Assembly: GCA_948468325.1 (NCBI GenBank)
Contig: CAOKHR010000190.1
Coordinates: forward strand, 1 to 5,163
Source of the DNA: an uncultured Lachnospiraceae bacterium
GTDB taxonomy: Bacteria > Bacillota > Clostridia > Lachnospirales > Lachnospiraceae
Direction of reading: 5' to 3'
DNA: 5,163 nt
The notes beneath the pieces were generated by a model that was not told the origin of the DNA, ran no database searches, and saw only the letters and a list, made by a program, of their open reading frames with translations. The position numbers and the translations under genes were made by a program. This document shows, piece after piece, positions 1-5,163 of the stretch; positions within the stretch are counted from its first letter, which is position 1; each line of letters starts with the position of its first letter.

Positions 1-791
1 ATACCGTCGCTTTTGCTTTCTTCATACGTATCGCCAATCGTTTTTACGATGCCGACAGGCCCCGACAATTCATTGACGCTGACACGGCCCGTTACTAACA
101 TTTTCAGGCTCTCGATCGACGTCCAGATCCAGTATTTCACTTCATAAAGGCCATATTTTATATTTGTCAGGAAACTTTCTTTTTCTCTTTCATATTTCGT
201 TTTGAAGCCAATCAGATAACGCCCGCTCTCTTCGTCATAAGTCGGATTTATCACAGATGTAATTTTCTCTCCGTCCCTTTCATAAGTAACATCCATCTGT
301 TCTCCGGGATGAAAAAAGTTATACATACTTACTTCTCTGTAAAAATGAACCGGCTTGTTGTTAATCTTAACGATAACATCTCCCGCCTGCAGACCTGCGG
401 CTTCTGCAGAATATCCTTCGATAACGTCAGAAACTACAGGTTTGTCAATTCCGATGCAGCAAAGTAAAATGACGGCTAAAATATAAGCCATAATAAAATT
501 GAATACAGGTCCCGCCACAACAACGCTGATTCTCGCCCAGACAGATTTCTGCCCAAAAGCTCTCTTATCATCGCTTTCTGCGTCTTCGCCTTCCATCATA
601 CATGCGCCGCCGAATGGAAAAAGCTTTACGGAATATTTTGTTTCCCCAATCTCTTTTCCAAAAAGTGTAGGCCCCAGCCCAAGGCAGAATTCATTGACTC
701 TTATACCGTTTTTCTTTGCGAGCAGAAAATGTCCCAGCTCATGAAATAAAATAATCACACTGAACATGATAATTGCTATAATAAATTTCAA
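1..791 (-). CDS. rseP: RseP-type site-2 zinc metalloprotease, N-terminal part (3' end outside window)
   Basis: Membrane-embedded site-2 protease (RseP/RasP family) that cuts transmembrane substrates such as anti-sigma factors and leftover signal peptides. 263 codons are visible; the C-terminal part, which should carry the LDG motif supplying a further zinc ligand, lies beyond the window edge. The first membrane segment (about 2-16) runs into the zinc motif HELGH (H17, E18, H21). The conserved FGG...MEGED stretch is at 60-70, and a second hydrophobic stretch (about 86-115) contains GPVFN (94-98). A single PDZ domain spans roughly 118-200, with the GLQAGD loop at 133-138, followed by the family motif ELSGPVGI at 241-248. 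Only one PDZ is present before that motif, unlike the two in E. coli RseP. The start is TTG at 791-789, one base after the dxr stop; the next ATG (codon 9) lies inside the first membrane helix and has no ribosome binding site. Family assignment is secure; the substrate is unknown. Confidence 0.95.
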   Translation of the reverse strand, partial: MKFIIAIIMFSVIILFHELGHFLLAKKNGIRVNEFCLGLGPTLFGKEIGETKYSVKLFPFGGACMMEGEDAESDDKRAFGQKSVWARISVVVAGPVFNFIMAYILAVILLCCIGIDKPVVSDVIEGYSAEAAGLQAGDVIVKINNKPVHFYREVSMYNFFHPGEQMDVTYERDGEKITSVINPTYDEESGRYLIGFKTKYEREKESFLTNIKYGLYEVKYWIWTSIESLKMLVTGRVSVNELSGPVGIVKTIGDTYEESKSDG

Positions 792-792
792 A

Positions 793-1935
793 CTACCACC
801 TGCTTTCTATATACTGATATACTTCTGCTTCTGTTTCCAGAATCTCTTCTATATCCGGATTTTCCAAAAATCCGATTTTGTCCATGCACTCTTCTATAAT
901 CTCTGGGATCGAAAGGAACGGAATCTTTTCTTCCAAAAACAACGCGACTGCTTTTTCATTTGCCGCATTTAGTATTGTCGGAAGATTTCCGCCTTTTTTC
1001 AAGGCATCAAAAGCCAGCTTAAGTCCGCGGAATGTTTTTGAGTCCGGTTTTTCAAACGTCAGCCTCCCAAGCCCAAATAAATCCAGACGTTTTCCGCTTA
1101 AGCTGCGGCGTTTCGGATAATACAGGGCATATTGAATCGGCAGACGCATATCCGGCGTCCCCAGCTGTGCAATGACTGCACCGTCTTCAAATTCCACTGC
1201 CGAATGAATCACGCTCTGCGGATGTACAACCACCTCGATCTGATCTGCCTCCACGCCAAAAAGCCATTTTGCTTCTATAACTTCCAGTCCTTTGTTTACT
1301 AAAGTGGAAGAATCGATTGTAATTTTTCGTCCCATTGTCCAGTTCGGATGCTTTAAAGCATCTTTTAAGCGGATATTTTTCAATTCTTCCAGTGTTTTTC
1401 CCCGAAAAGGCCCTCCGGAAGCCGTCAGTAAAATTTTATGAACCGAATTTTCTGATTCTCCCTGCAGAGACTGAAAAATGGCACTGTGCTCGCTGTCTAC
1501 CGGAAGTATCCTGATATTTTTTTCTTTTGCAAGCGGCATAATGATATGTCCCGCTGTCACAAGTGTCTCTTTATTGGCAAGCGCAATCTGCTTTCCTGCC
1601 TGCATAGCTGCAATTGTCGGACGTATGCCAAGCATTCCTACGATTGCAGTAACTAAAATTTCTGCTGTCTGCTCCGTGGAGACTTCAATCAGGCCTTCCA
1701 TTCCGGAACAGATTTTAATGTCCAGATCTGCTGTCTTTATTTTCAAATCTTTTGCTTTTTCTTCTTCCCAGACTGCAGCAATCTTCGGTTTAAATTCCCG
1801 AATCTGCTTCTCCAGCAAATCAATATTGCTTCCTGCCGCAAGCGCAGTCACCTGTATATCTTTCTGTTCCCTGACAATTTCAAGCGTCTGTGTTCCAATT
1901 GAGCCTGTAGAGCCTAAGATTGCTATTTTCTTCAT
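793..1935 (-). CDS. dxr: 1-deoxy-D-xylulose 5-phosphate reductoisomerase (DXR, IspC)
   Basis: Converts 1-deoxy-D-xylulose 5-phosphate to 2-C-methyl-D-erythritol 4-phosphate with NADPH and a divalent metal, the first committed step of the MEP isoprenoid pathway; cytosolic. The 380-residue length is normal for the family. The NADPH-binding GSTGSIG is at 8-14. Metal ligands are D147 and E149 in VDSEH, plus E218 in NKGLE. Substrate-site residues are visible as S173 (TASGG), H196 (HPNW), S209, N214, K215 and H244 (HPQSVIH). The catalytic loop and the PDMRLP stretch (261-266) are intact, so the enzyme should be active and carry the site targeted by fosmidomycin. The ATG has GAGGG five bases upstream, overlapping the cdsA stop; the gap to cdsA is 9 nt. 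Its product feeds isoprenoid synthesis used by the upstream uppS. No missing key residue was seen. Confidence 0.98.
   Translation of the reverse strand: MKKIAILGSTGSIGTQTLEIVREQKDIQVTALAAGSNIDLLEKQIREFKPKIAAVWEEEKAKDLKIKTADLDIKICSGMEGLIEVSTEQTAEILVTAIVGMLGIRPTIAAMQAGKQIALANKETLVTAGHIIMPLAKEKNIRILPVDSEHSAIFQSLQGESENSVHKILLTASGGPFRGKTLEELKNIRLKDALKHPNWTMGRKITIDSSTLVNKGLEVIEAKWLFGVEADQIEVVVHPQSVIHSAVEFEDGAVIAQLGTPDMRLPIQYALYYPKRRSLSGKRLDLFGLGRLTFEKPDSKTFRGLKLAFDALKKGGNLPTILNAANEKAVALFLEEKIPFLSIPEIIEECMDKIGFLENPDIEEILETEAEVYQYIESRW
796..801 (-). promoter_or_regulatory. Ribosome binding site that fixes the TTG start of rseP
   Basis: AGGTGG lies four bases before the TTG start of rseP and forms the last two sense codons (Arg, Trp) of dxr. 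The dxr stop, the spacer and the rseP start follow directly, so ribosomes ending dxr are well placed to restart on rseP. The spacing is short, so initiation may depend on coupling. That dependence is inference. Confidence 0.6.
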
Positions 1936-1944
1936 CCTGTCCCT

Positions 1945-2748
1945 CTATTTCATCAAATAAACCGTCAGATAATAAATCACCGGTGCCGTAAATATCACAC
2001 TGTCAAACCTGTCTAAAATGCCTCCATGCCCCGGAATCAGTTTTCCATAGTCTTTCAAATTATAATTTCGCTTCACTGCAGAAGCCGCCAAATCTCCAAC
2101 CATGGAAATTAAAGCTCCAATGCCGCTGATAAGCGGAAGAATCACAATTTCCTCTGCGCCTGCCTGCATCTGCTCTTTAAAAATACATACATAGAGAAGC
2201 GTCAGCAGCATACTGCCGATGACACCTCCAACAGCCCCTTCCACCGACTTTTTCGGACTTAATTTCGGCGACATTTTATGTTTGCCGATTAATACTCCCA
2301 CACAGTAGGCACATGTGTCACATCCCCAGGAACATAAGAAAATAAGCCACACAATATATGCCCCTTTTTCCAGTATTCTGGTCTGATATATGCAGGAAAG
2401 CATAACCGCAACGTAAAATACACCAAAAAAAGCGGCCAGGATCTGCTCCGTCTTATATTTGGGATACGTAAATACGTAGACAAACATCAAACACACAAGC
2501 AGTCCCATTACAAGCAGCATAGGATCTGACAAAATAGACTGCCATAAATCAGCATAAAATACAATGACCGCCACATATCCTGCCGCCCCGACTGCGCTTT
2601 TTTCTATTTGAAAAATACGGTACAGTTCAAACATACCCATCAGCGAAACGACCAAAAGGGAAGCCAGTAAAATATCGCCTCCCAATATAATCAGAATTAA
2701 CGCCAGAATTACAAGAATAATTCCGCTAAACAGTCTTGTTTTAAACAT
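1945..2748 (-). CDS. cdsA: Phosphatidate cytidylyltransferase (CDP-diglyceride synthase)
   Basis: Integral membrane enzyme that makes CDP-diacylglycerol from phosphatidic acid and CTP, the branch point for bacterial phospholipids. The 267 residues are mostly hydrophobic, with about eight likely membrane segments (roughly 8-38, 54-68, 76-95, 103-120, 130-152, 171-190, 201-218 and 250-265). The CTP-transferase signature near the C-terminus is complete: SAVKR at 223-227, KD at 232-233, and PGHGG..DRFD at 239-249. Two other conserved elements are also present: CDTCAYCVG (143-151, with D144) and SPKKSVEG (164-171). The length fits Firmicute family members. The start ATG has AAGGAG nine bases upstream. 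It follows uppS by 20 nt and precedes dxr by 9 nt, the usual uppS-cdsA-dxr order. Identification rests on the signature and the context and is firm. Confidence 0.97.
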   Translation of the reverse strand: MFKTRLFSGIILVILALILIILGGDILLASLLVVSLMGMFELYRIFQIEKSAVGAAGYVAVIVFYADLWQSILSDPMLLVMGLLVCLMFVYVFTYPKYKTEQILAAFFGVFYVAVMLSCIYQTRILEKGAYIVWLIFLCSWGCDTCAYCVGVLIGKHKMSPKLSPKKSVEGAVGGVIGSMLLTLLYVCIFKEQMQAGAEEIVILPLISGIGALISMVGDLAASAVKRNYNLKDYGKLIPGHGGILDRFDSVIFTAPVIYYLTVYLMK

Positions 2749-2768
2749 TTGAATCTTCTCCTTCTCTG

Positions 2769-3470
2769 TTACCTGATTCTTCCGTACCGTCTGTCTCTGG
2801 CACTATATGCTCTGACTGCCTGTTTTAATTCCTCTTCATTAAAATCGGGCCACGGCGTATCGGTAAAATAAAATTCGGAATATGCAAGCTGCCAGAGCAG
2901 GTAATTCGACAATCTCTGTTCTCCGCTGGTTCGAATCAGCAAATCCGGGTCAGGAATCCCAGCCGTATCCAGATAAGAAGAAAATTTGATTTCATCCAAA
3001 TCCTCCGCATCCAATTTACCCGCATCATAATCATTTAACATTTTCTGCATAGCGCGGATCATCTCATTCCTGCTTCCGTAATTTATGGCAATCTGAAGAT
3101 GCAGCCCGTCATAATCGCGGGACGCCTCCTCAAGCTCTGAAATTTTTTTCTGAAATTTTTCATCCAGCCTTGAAATATCACCAATGACACGAATACAAAT
3201 ATGATTCTTTTTTGCAGTCTTTAAGCAGTTATTTAAGTAAGATTCCAGAAGCTTCATCAATGCATTTACTTCGCTTTCGGGCCTGTTCCAGTTTTCTGTG
3301 GAAAATGCATACAAAGTCAGATAGCGTATCCCCATATTGTACGCTGCCCTGGAAATCGTCTCTACATTTTTGGCTCCCATTGTATGTCCGTAATTTCTCG
3401 GCATTCCCTTTGCTTTTGCCCATCTGCCGTTTCCGTCCAGTATAATTGCGACATGATTTGGTACCATCAT
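2769..3470 (-). CDS. uppS: Isoprenyl transferase / undecaprenyl diphosphate synthase (cis-prenyltransferase)
   Basis: Condenses farnesyl diphosphate with isopentenyl diphosphate units, in cis, to make undecaprenyl diphosphate, the lipid carrier for peptidoglycan and other wall polymers. With the ATG at 3470 the protein has 233 residues, normal for the family. Motifs in order: DGNGRWAK (12-19, catalytic D12), GHTMG (28-32), STENW (57-61), INYGSRNEM (129-137) and DPDLLIRTSGEQRLSN (174-189), with the basic and hydroxyl residues that bind diphosphate (R180, R186, S188), then E199 in YSEFYF. The reading frame stays open 31 more codons to a TTG at 3563. That extension has no ribosome binding site, runs through the terminator hairpin and lies before the point where family proteins begin, so it is rejected. 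The first of two adjacent ATG codons is best spaced from AAAGGA. The chain length of the product is inferred from the family. Confidence 0.97.
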   Translation of the reverse strand: MMVPNHVAIILDGNGRWAKAKGMPRNYGHTMGAKNVETISRAAYNMGIRYLTLYAFSTENWNRPESEVNALMKLLESYLNNCLKTAKKNHICIRVIGDISRLDEKFQKKISELEEASRDYDGLHLQIAINYGSRNEMIRAMQKMLNDYDAGKLDAEDLDEIKFSSYLDTAGIPDPDLLIRTSGEQRLSNYLLWQLAYSEFYFTDTPWPDFNEEELKQAVRAYSARDRRYGRIR

Positions 3471-3479
3471 TTCGTTTCT

Positions 3480-3485
3480 TCCTTT
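3480..3485 (-). promoter_or_regulatory. Ribosome binding site deciding the uppS start
   Basis: AAAGGA sits nine bases before the ATG at 3470 and twelve before the second ATG at 3467. No comparable site precedes the upstream in-frame TTG (3563) or ATG (3515). It therefore supports the short, 233-residue form of the protein and lies downstream of the terminator. Confidence 0.7.
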
Positions 3486-3497
3486 CACTGCTATGGT

Positions 3498-3530
3498 AAA
3501 AATGGGGACACGCATTATGCAGTGCCCCCA
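3498..3530 (-). terminator. Intrinsic terminator or attenuator between frr and uppS
   Basis: Read on the minus strand, TGGGGGCAC (3530-3522) pairs with GTGTCCCCA (3511-3503), with one G-U pair. A single bulged T is followed by three more inner pairs (GCA/TGC) and a TAA loop. The stem is about twelve pairs, very GC-rich at its base, and five T residues follow at once (3502-3498). This is the classic Rho-independent layout, oriented to stop transcripts coming from pyrH-frr. No promoter fits in the 27 bases left before uppS, so some read-through or regulation is expected. The structure was read by eye, with no energy calculation. Confidence 0.72.
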
Positions 3531-3548
3531 CTTATATGCATCAGAATG

Positions 3549-3577
3549 CAGAAAAGCCGCCAACAGCAGGTTTTCTG
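3549..3577 (-). repeat. Inverted repeat just after frr, upstream of the terminator
   Basis: CAGAAAA (3577-3571) and TTTTCTG (3555-3549) are perfect seven-base inverted arms on the minus strand. Between them GCTG and CGGC can pair around a TTGG loop, leaving a CCT bulge. No T-tract follows, so it is not itself a terminator. Overlapping the downstream arm, TGCAT (3550-3546) can also pair with ATGCA (3541-3537). It may be an RNA structure that competes with or precedes the terminator, or simply a processing site; the function is unknown. Confidence 0.45.
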
Positions 3578-3581
3578 TGTT

Positions 3582-4133
3582 TTATACAGTAAGGATTTCT
3601 TTTGTTTTAGCCTCTACTGCTTTTTCAATCTGTGCAATATATTTATCCGTCATTTTCTGTGCGTTGTCTTCCAGATCTTTGATTTCGTCTTTGGATATAT
3701 CTTCTTTGGCAAGCTTTTTAAAAGAATCATTCGCATCACGACGAATGTTGCGGATGGCAACTTTTGCATTCTCACCCTTTTTCTTTATATCTTTTGCCAG
3801 TTCCTTTCTGCGCTCTTCTGTCAGTTCCGGAAAAACAAGACGGATTACCGTACCGTCATTGGTTGGATTGATGCCGAGATCCGAAGTTAAAATCGCTTTT
3901 TCAACCACTTTTACCATTGATTTTTCCCACGGCTGAATCTGAATCATTCTGGGTTCCGGTACACTGACATTTGCGACAGACTGAATCGGAGTCGGCGTTC
4001 CATAATAATCGACTTTTATCTTATCAAGTACATGAGGATTCGCACGTCCGGCACGAATTGCACCATATTCATCCTCAAGATTTTTTAAAGATTTCTGCAT
4101 CTTTGTTTCAAAAACTTCTAGTCTTGCATCCAT
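3582..4133 (-). CDS. frr: Ribosome recycling factor
   Basis: Cytosolic factor that, with EF-G, splits the post-termination ribosome so that its subunits can be reused. The 183 residues match the family's usual length of about 185. The first helix of the three-helix domain leads into RAGRANP (27-33). The beta/alpha domain II spans about 31-103 and includes YYGTPTPIQ (43-51), the stretch around NVSVPEPR (55-62) and GINPTNDG (87-94). Domain I resumes with LTEERRKEL (104-112), and NIRRDAN (129-135) holds the conserved arginines at the ribosome-binding face. The ATG has a strong GGGAGG seven bases upstream. pyrH ends 17 nt before it, the almost universal pyrH-frr pairing. A 111-nt gap with a terminator follows. 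Nothing is missing or unusual in the protein. Confidence 0.98.
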   Translation of the reverse strand: MDARLEVFETKMQKSLKNLEDEYGAIRAGRANPHVLDKIKVDYYGTPTPIQSVANVSVPEPRMIQIQPWEKSMVKVVEKAILTSDLGINPTNDGTVIRLVFPELTEERRKELAKDIKKKGENAKVAIRNIRRDANDSFKKLAKEDISKDEIKDLEDNAQKMTDKYIAQIEKAVEAKTKEILTV

Positions 4134-4150
4134 ACTTTAACCTCCCTCAA

Positions 4151-4846
4151 TTATACGGTCACTATTGTTCCGTTAAATTCTCCTGATATTGCTTTTATAA
4201 TACTGTCCTCTTCGTTCAATGCAAAGACATACATCGGCATCTTATTCTCCATACACATAATGGATGCCGTCATATCGACAGCCAGAAGCTTCTTCTCAAT
4301 GACTTCCCCAATTGAAATACTGCTGAACCGTTTTGCATCCGGATTTAATTTCGGGTCACTGTCATAGATACCGTCAACTGCCTTTGCCAGAAGAATGCCG
4401 TCTGCTTCAATTTCTACTGCCCGGAGTACTGTCGCAGTATCCGTGGAGAAATACGGATGTCCGGTTCCTCCTGCAAAAAATACAACCGTATTATCCGCAA
4501 AATATTTATTTGCACGGTCTTTGGAAAACAGCTTTGTCATGGATCCGCATGAAAAAGGAGTCAAAACCTGCGTCTTCATACCAACAAAACGGAATATTTC
4601 TGAAACATAAATACAATTCATAACCGTTGCAAGCATTCCAATCTGATCTGCTTTGGTACGGTCAATTGTCTCACTGGTACGGCCCCGCCAGAAATTTCCT
4701 CCGCCGATCACAATTCCAACCTGTATCTGATCGTCTGTCATCTTTTTTACCTGACGAGCAACCTCTGTTACGGTGGACTCGTCAAATCCTGTTTTCTTTT
4801 CACCGGCCAGCGCCTCTCCGCTTAATTTCAGTAATACCCGCTTCAT
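4151..4846 (-). CDS. pyrH: UMP kinase (uridylate kinase), clostridial-type variant
   Basis: Phosphorylates UMP to UDP with ATP in pyrimidine nucleotide synthesis; bacterial enzymes are cytosolic hexamers of the amino-acid kinase fold. The 231 residues are near the usual 235-245. Visible motifs are KLSGEAL (7-13), GGGNFWRGR (48-56), D67 in ADQIGMLATVMN, AGGTGHPYFSTDTA (125-138), KAVDGIYDSDP (155-165) for nucleotide binding, and VDMTA..MCMENKMP (190-204). Two things differ from the textbook sequence: H130 stands where E. coli has Asn in GTGNPFF, and residues 95-120 (FSCGSMTKLFSKDRANKYF region) do not resemble the usual helix before the beta strand. Catalytic lysine and aspartate positions look intact, so activity is expected, perhaps with altered effector control. 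The ATG is three bases after the bactofilin stop, and AAGGGA lies nine bases upstream. frr follows after 17 nt. Confidence 0.96.
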   Translation of the reverse strand: MKRVLLKLSGEALAGEKKTGFDESTVTEVARQVKKMTDDQIQVGIVIGGGNFWRGRTSETIDRTKADQIGMLATVMNCIYVSEIFRFVGMKTQVLTPFSCGSMTKLFSKDRANKYFADNTVVFFAGGTGHPYFSTDTATVLRAVEIEADGILLAKAVDGIYDSDPKLNPDAKRFSSISIGEVIEKKLLAVDMTASIMCMENKMPMYVFALNEEDSIIKAISGEFNGTIVTV

Positions 4847-4849
4847 AGA

Positions 4850-5163
4850 TTAATTTCCCTTCTTTTCTTCAAAAAGGCCCTGAACGTCAATATCAGCATA
4901 GCACTGGGAACAGAAACCTTCAATTACGGCTCCGTTGTTGATCTGTACGGAACGTGATTTTATATTTCCCATAATAACGGCAGATGTATCTACAACAACA
5001 GGCCCCTGAACATCAATATCACCTTTGATTGCACCTGCAATTACTGCAGAACTTGCGGTAATATTTCCGATTACAACAGAACCGATACCGATTTTTACAG
5101 TTCCGGTACTTCTTACTTCACCTTCGATTTTAGCAGCATCGGCAAAAAATTCAGAAGAATTGC
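4850..5163 (-). CDS. Bactofilin / polymer-forming cytoskeletal protein, C-terminal part (5' end outside window)
   Basis: Bactofilins form nucleotide-independent filaments from a right-handed beta-helix and act in cell shape, wall-enzyme placement or chromosome organisation. The last 103 residues are visible, starting mid-gene at the window edge. The fragment has the family core: KIEGEVRSTGTVKIG (11-25), GNITAS (32-37), IAGAIKGDIDVQG (41-53), VIMGNIKSRSVQINNGAVIEG (62-82, with the usual final GA.IEG turn), then a short charged tail (FEEKKGN). Valine and isoleucine alternate with Gly/Asp/Asn turns about every 6-7 residues, as expected for beta-helix rungs. GDIDVQG (47-53) recurs as ADIDVQG (89-95), 42 residues later. 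A CSQC pair (84-87) near the C-terminus could form a disulfide or bind metal, but this is speculative. No membrane segment or signal peptide is seen in this part. It ends three bases before pyrH. The family is clear; the cellular role here is unknown. Confidence 0.88.
   Translation of the reverse strand, partial: NSSEFFADAAKIEGEVRSTGTVKIGIGSVVIGNITASSAVIAGAIKGDIDVQGPVVVDTSAVIMGNIKSRSVQINNGAVIEGFCSQCYADIDVQGLFEEKKGN
4856..4861 (-). promoter_or_regulatory. pyrH ribosome binding site inside the end of the bactofilin gene
   Basis: AAGGGA is nine bases before the pyrH ATG and lies within the last codons of the preceding bactofilin gene, whose stop is three bases from the pyrH start. Ribosomes finishing bactofilin therefore cross this site, which suggests the two genes are translated from one message. 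Coupling is inference. Confidence 0.6.

Noticed and set aside
499..744. An 81-codon open frame on the plus strand
   Set aside because: It lies opposite the rseP catalytic region (HELGH, GPVFN), which is clearly the coding strand.
1478..1960. A 160-codon open frame on the plus strand, opposite dxr
   Set aside because: It lies entirely opposite dxr, apart from its last few codons opposite the end of cdsA. dxr has all its catalytic motifs, and the plus-strand product is a low-complexity, Ser/Ile-rich sequence with no recognisable domain. It is an antisense shadow.
2289..2483. A 64-codon minus-strand frame inside cdsA
   Set aside because: It is a different frame within cdsA, which is intact with a complete CTP-transferase signature. 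No frameshift is needed to explain it.
3581..3605. A TATAAA at the end of frr (3586-3581) as a promoter -10 for uppS
   Set aside because: Suitably spaced upstream hexamers match TTGACA poorly (at most three of six), and transcripts would meet the terminator after fewer than 80 bases. It cannot be excluded but is too weak to list.
3384..3936. Two overlapping plus-strand open frames across the frr-uppS region
   Set aside because: They are mirror images of frr and uppS codons, rich in Phe, Ser and Cys, with no family motif. They also run through the terminator hairpin.
1..5163. A search for mobile elements, CRISPR arrays, tRNAs, toxin-antitoxin or defence genes
   Set aside because: Every stretch is accounted for by housekeeping genes with short gaps. 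No direct-repeat arrays, transposase motifs, attachment sites or tRNA-like folds were seen by eye.

Overview
The window looks like chromosomal DNA of a low-to-moderate GC Firmicute, most likely a clostridial species of the Lachnospiraceae type. The gene order pyrH-frr-uppS-cdsA-dxr-rseP is the conserved bacterial housekeeping cluster. The UMP kinase and RseP sequences carry variants that I associate, from memory, with clostridia. No mobile element, phage gene, tRNA, rRNA or CRISPR array is visible.

All seven genes lie on the minus strand and are read from high to low coordinates. They are: the 3' part of a bactofilin gene (5163-4850, cut by the window edge), pyrH (4846-4151), frr (4133-3582), uppS (3470-2769), cdsA (2748-1945), dxr (1935-793) and the 5' part of rseP (791-1, cut by the window edge). 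Gaps between genes are 3, 17, 111, 20, 9 and 1 nt, so most junctions are compatible with one transcript and with translational coupling. No stretch of 300 bases lacks a gene, and no credible plus-strand gene was found.

The one larger gap (3471-3581, between frr and uppS) holds a strong GC-rich hairpin followed by five T residues on the transcribed strand. This is a likely intrinsic terminator or attenuator that would split the cluster into bactofilin-pyrH-frr and uppS-cdsA-dxr-rseP. A second inverted repeat lies just before it.

Functionally, pyrH (UMP to UDP) and frr (ribosome recycling) serve nucleotide supply and translation. dxr starts the committed part of the MEP isoprenoid pathway, and uppS uses the resulting isoprenoids to make the undecaprenyl carrier for cell-wall synthesis. 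cdsA makes CDP-diacylglycerol for phospholipids, and rseP is a membrane-embedded protease. The bactofilin, a polymer-forming cytoskeletal protein, sits where tsf or rpsB is usually found; this is the least expected element. I found no evidence of a wholly new system. The most interesting points are the bactofilin-pyrH junction, the internal terminator with its flanking structure, and the divergent UMP kinase.
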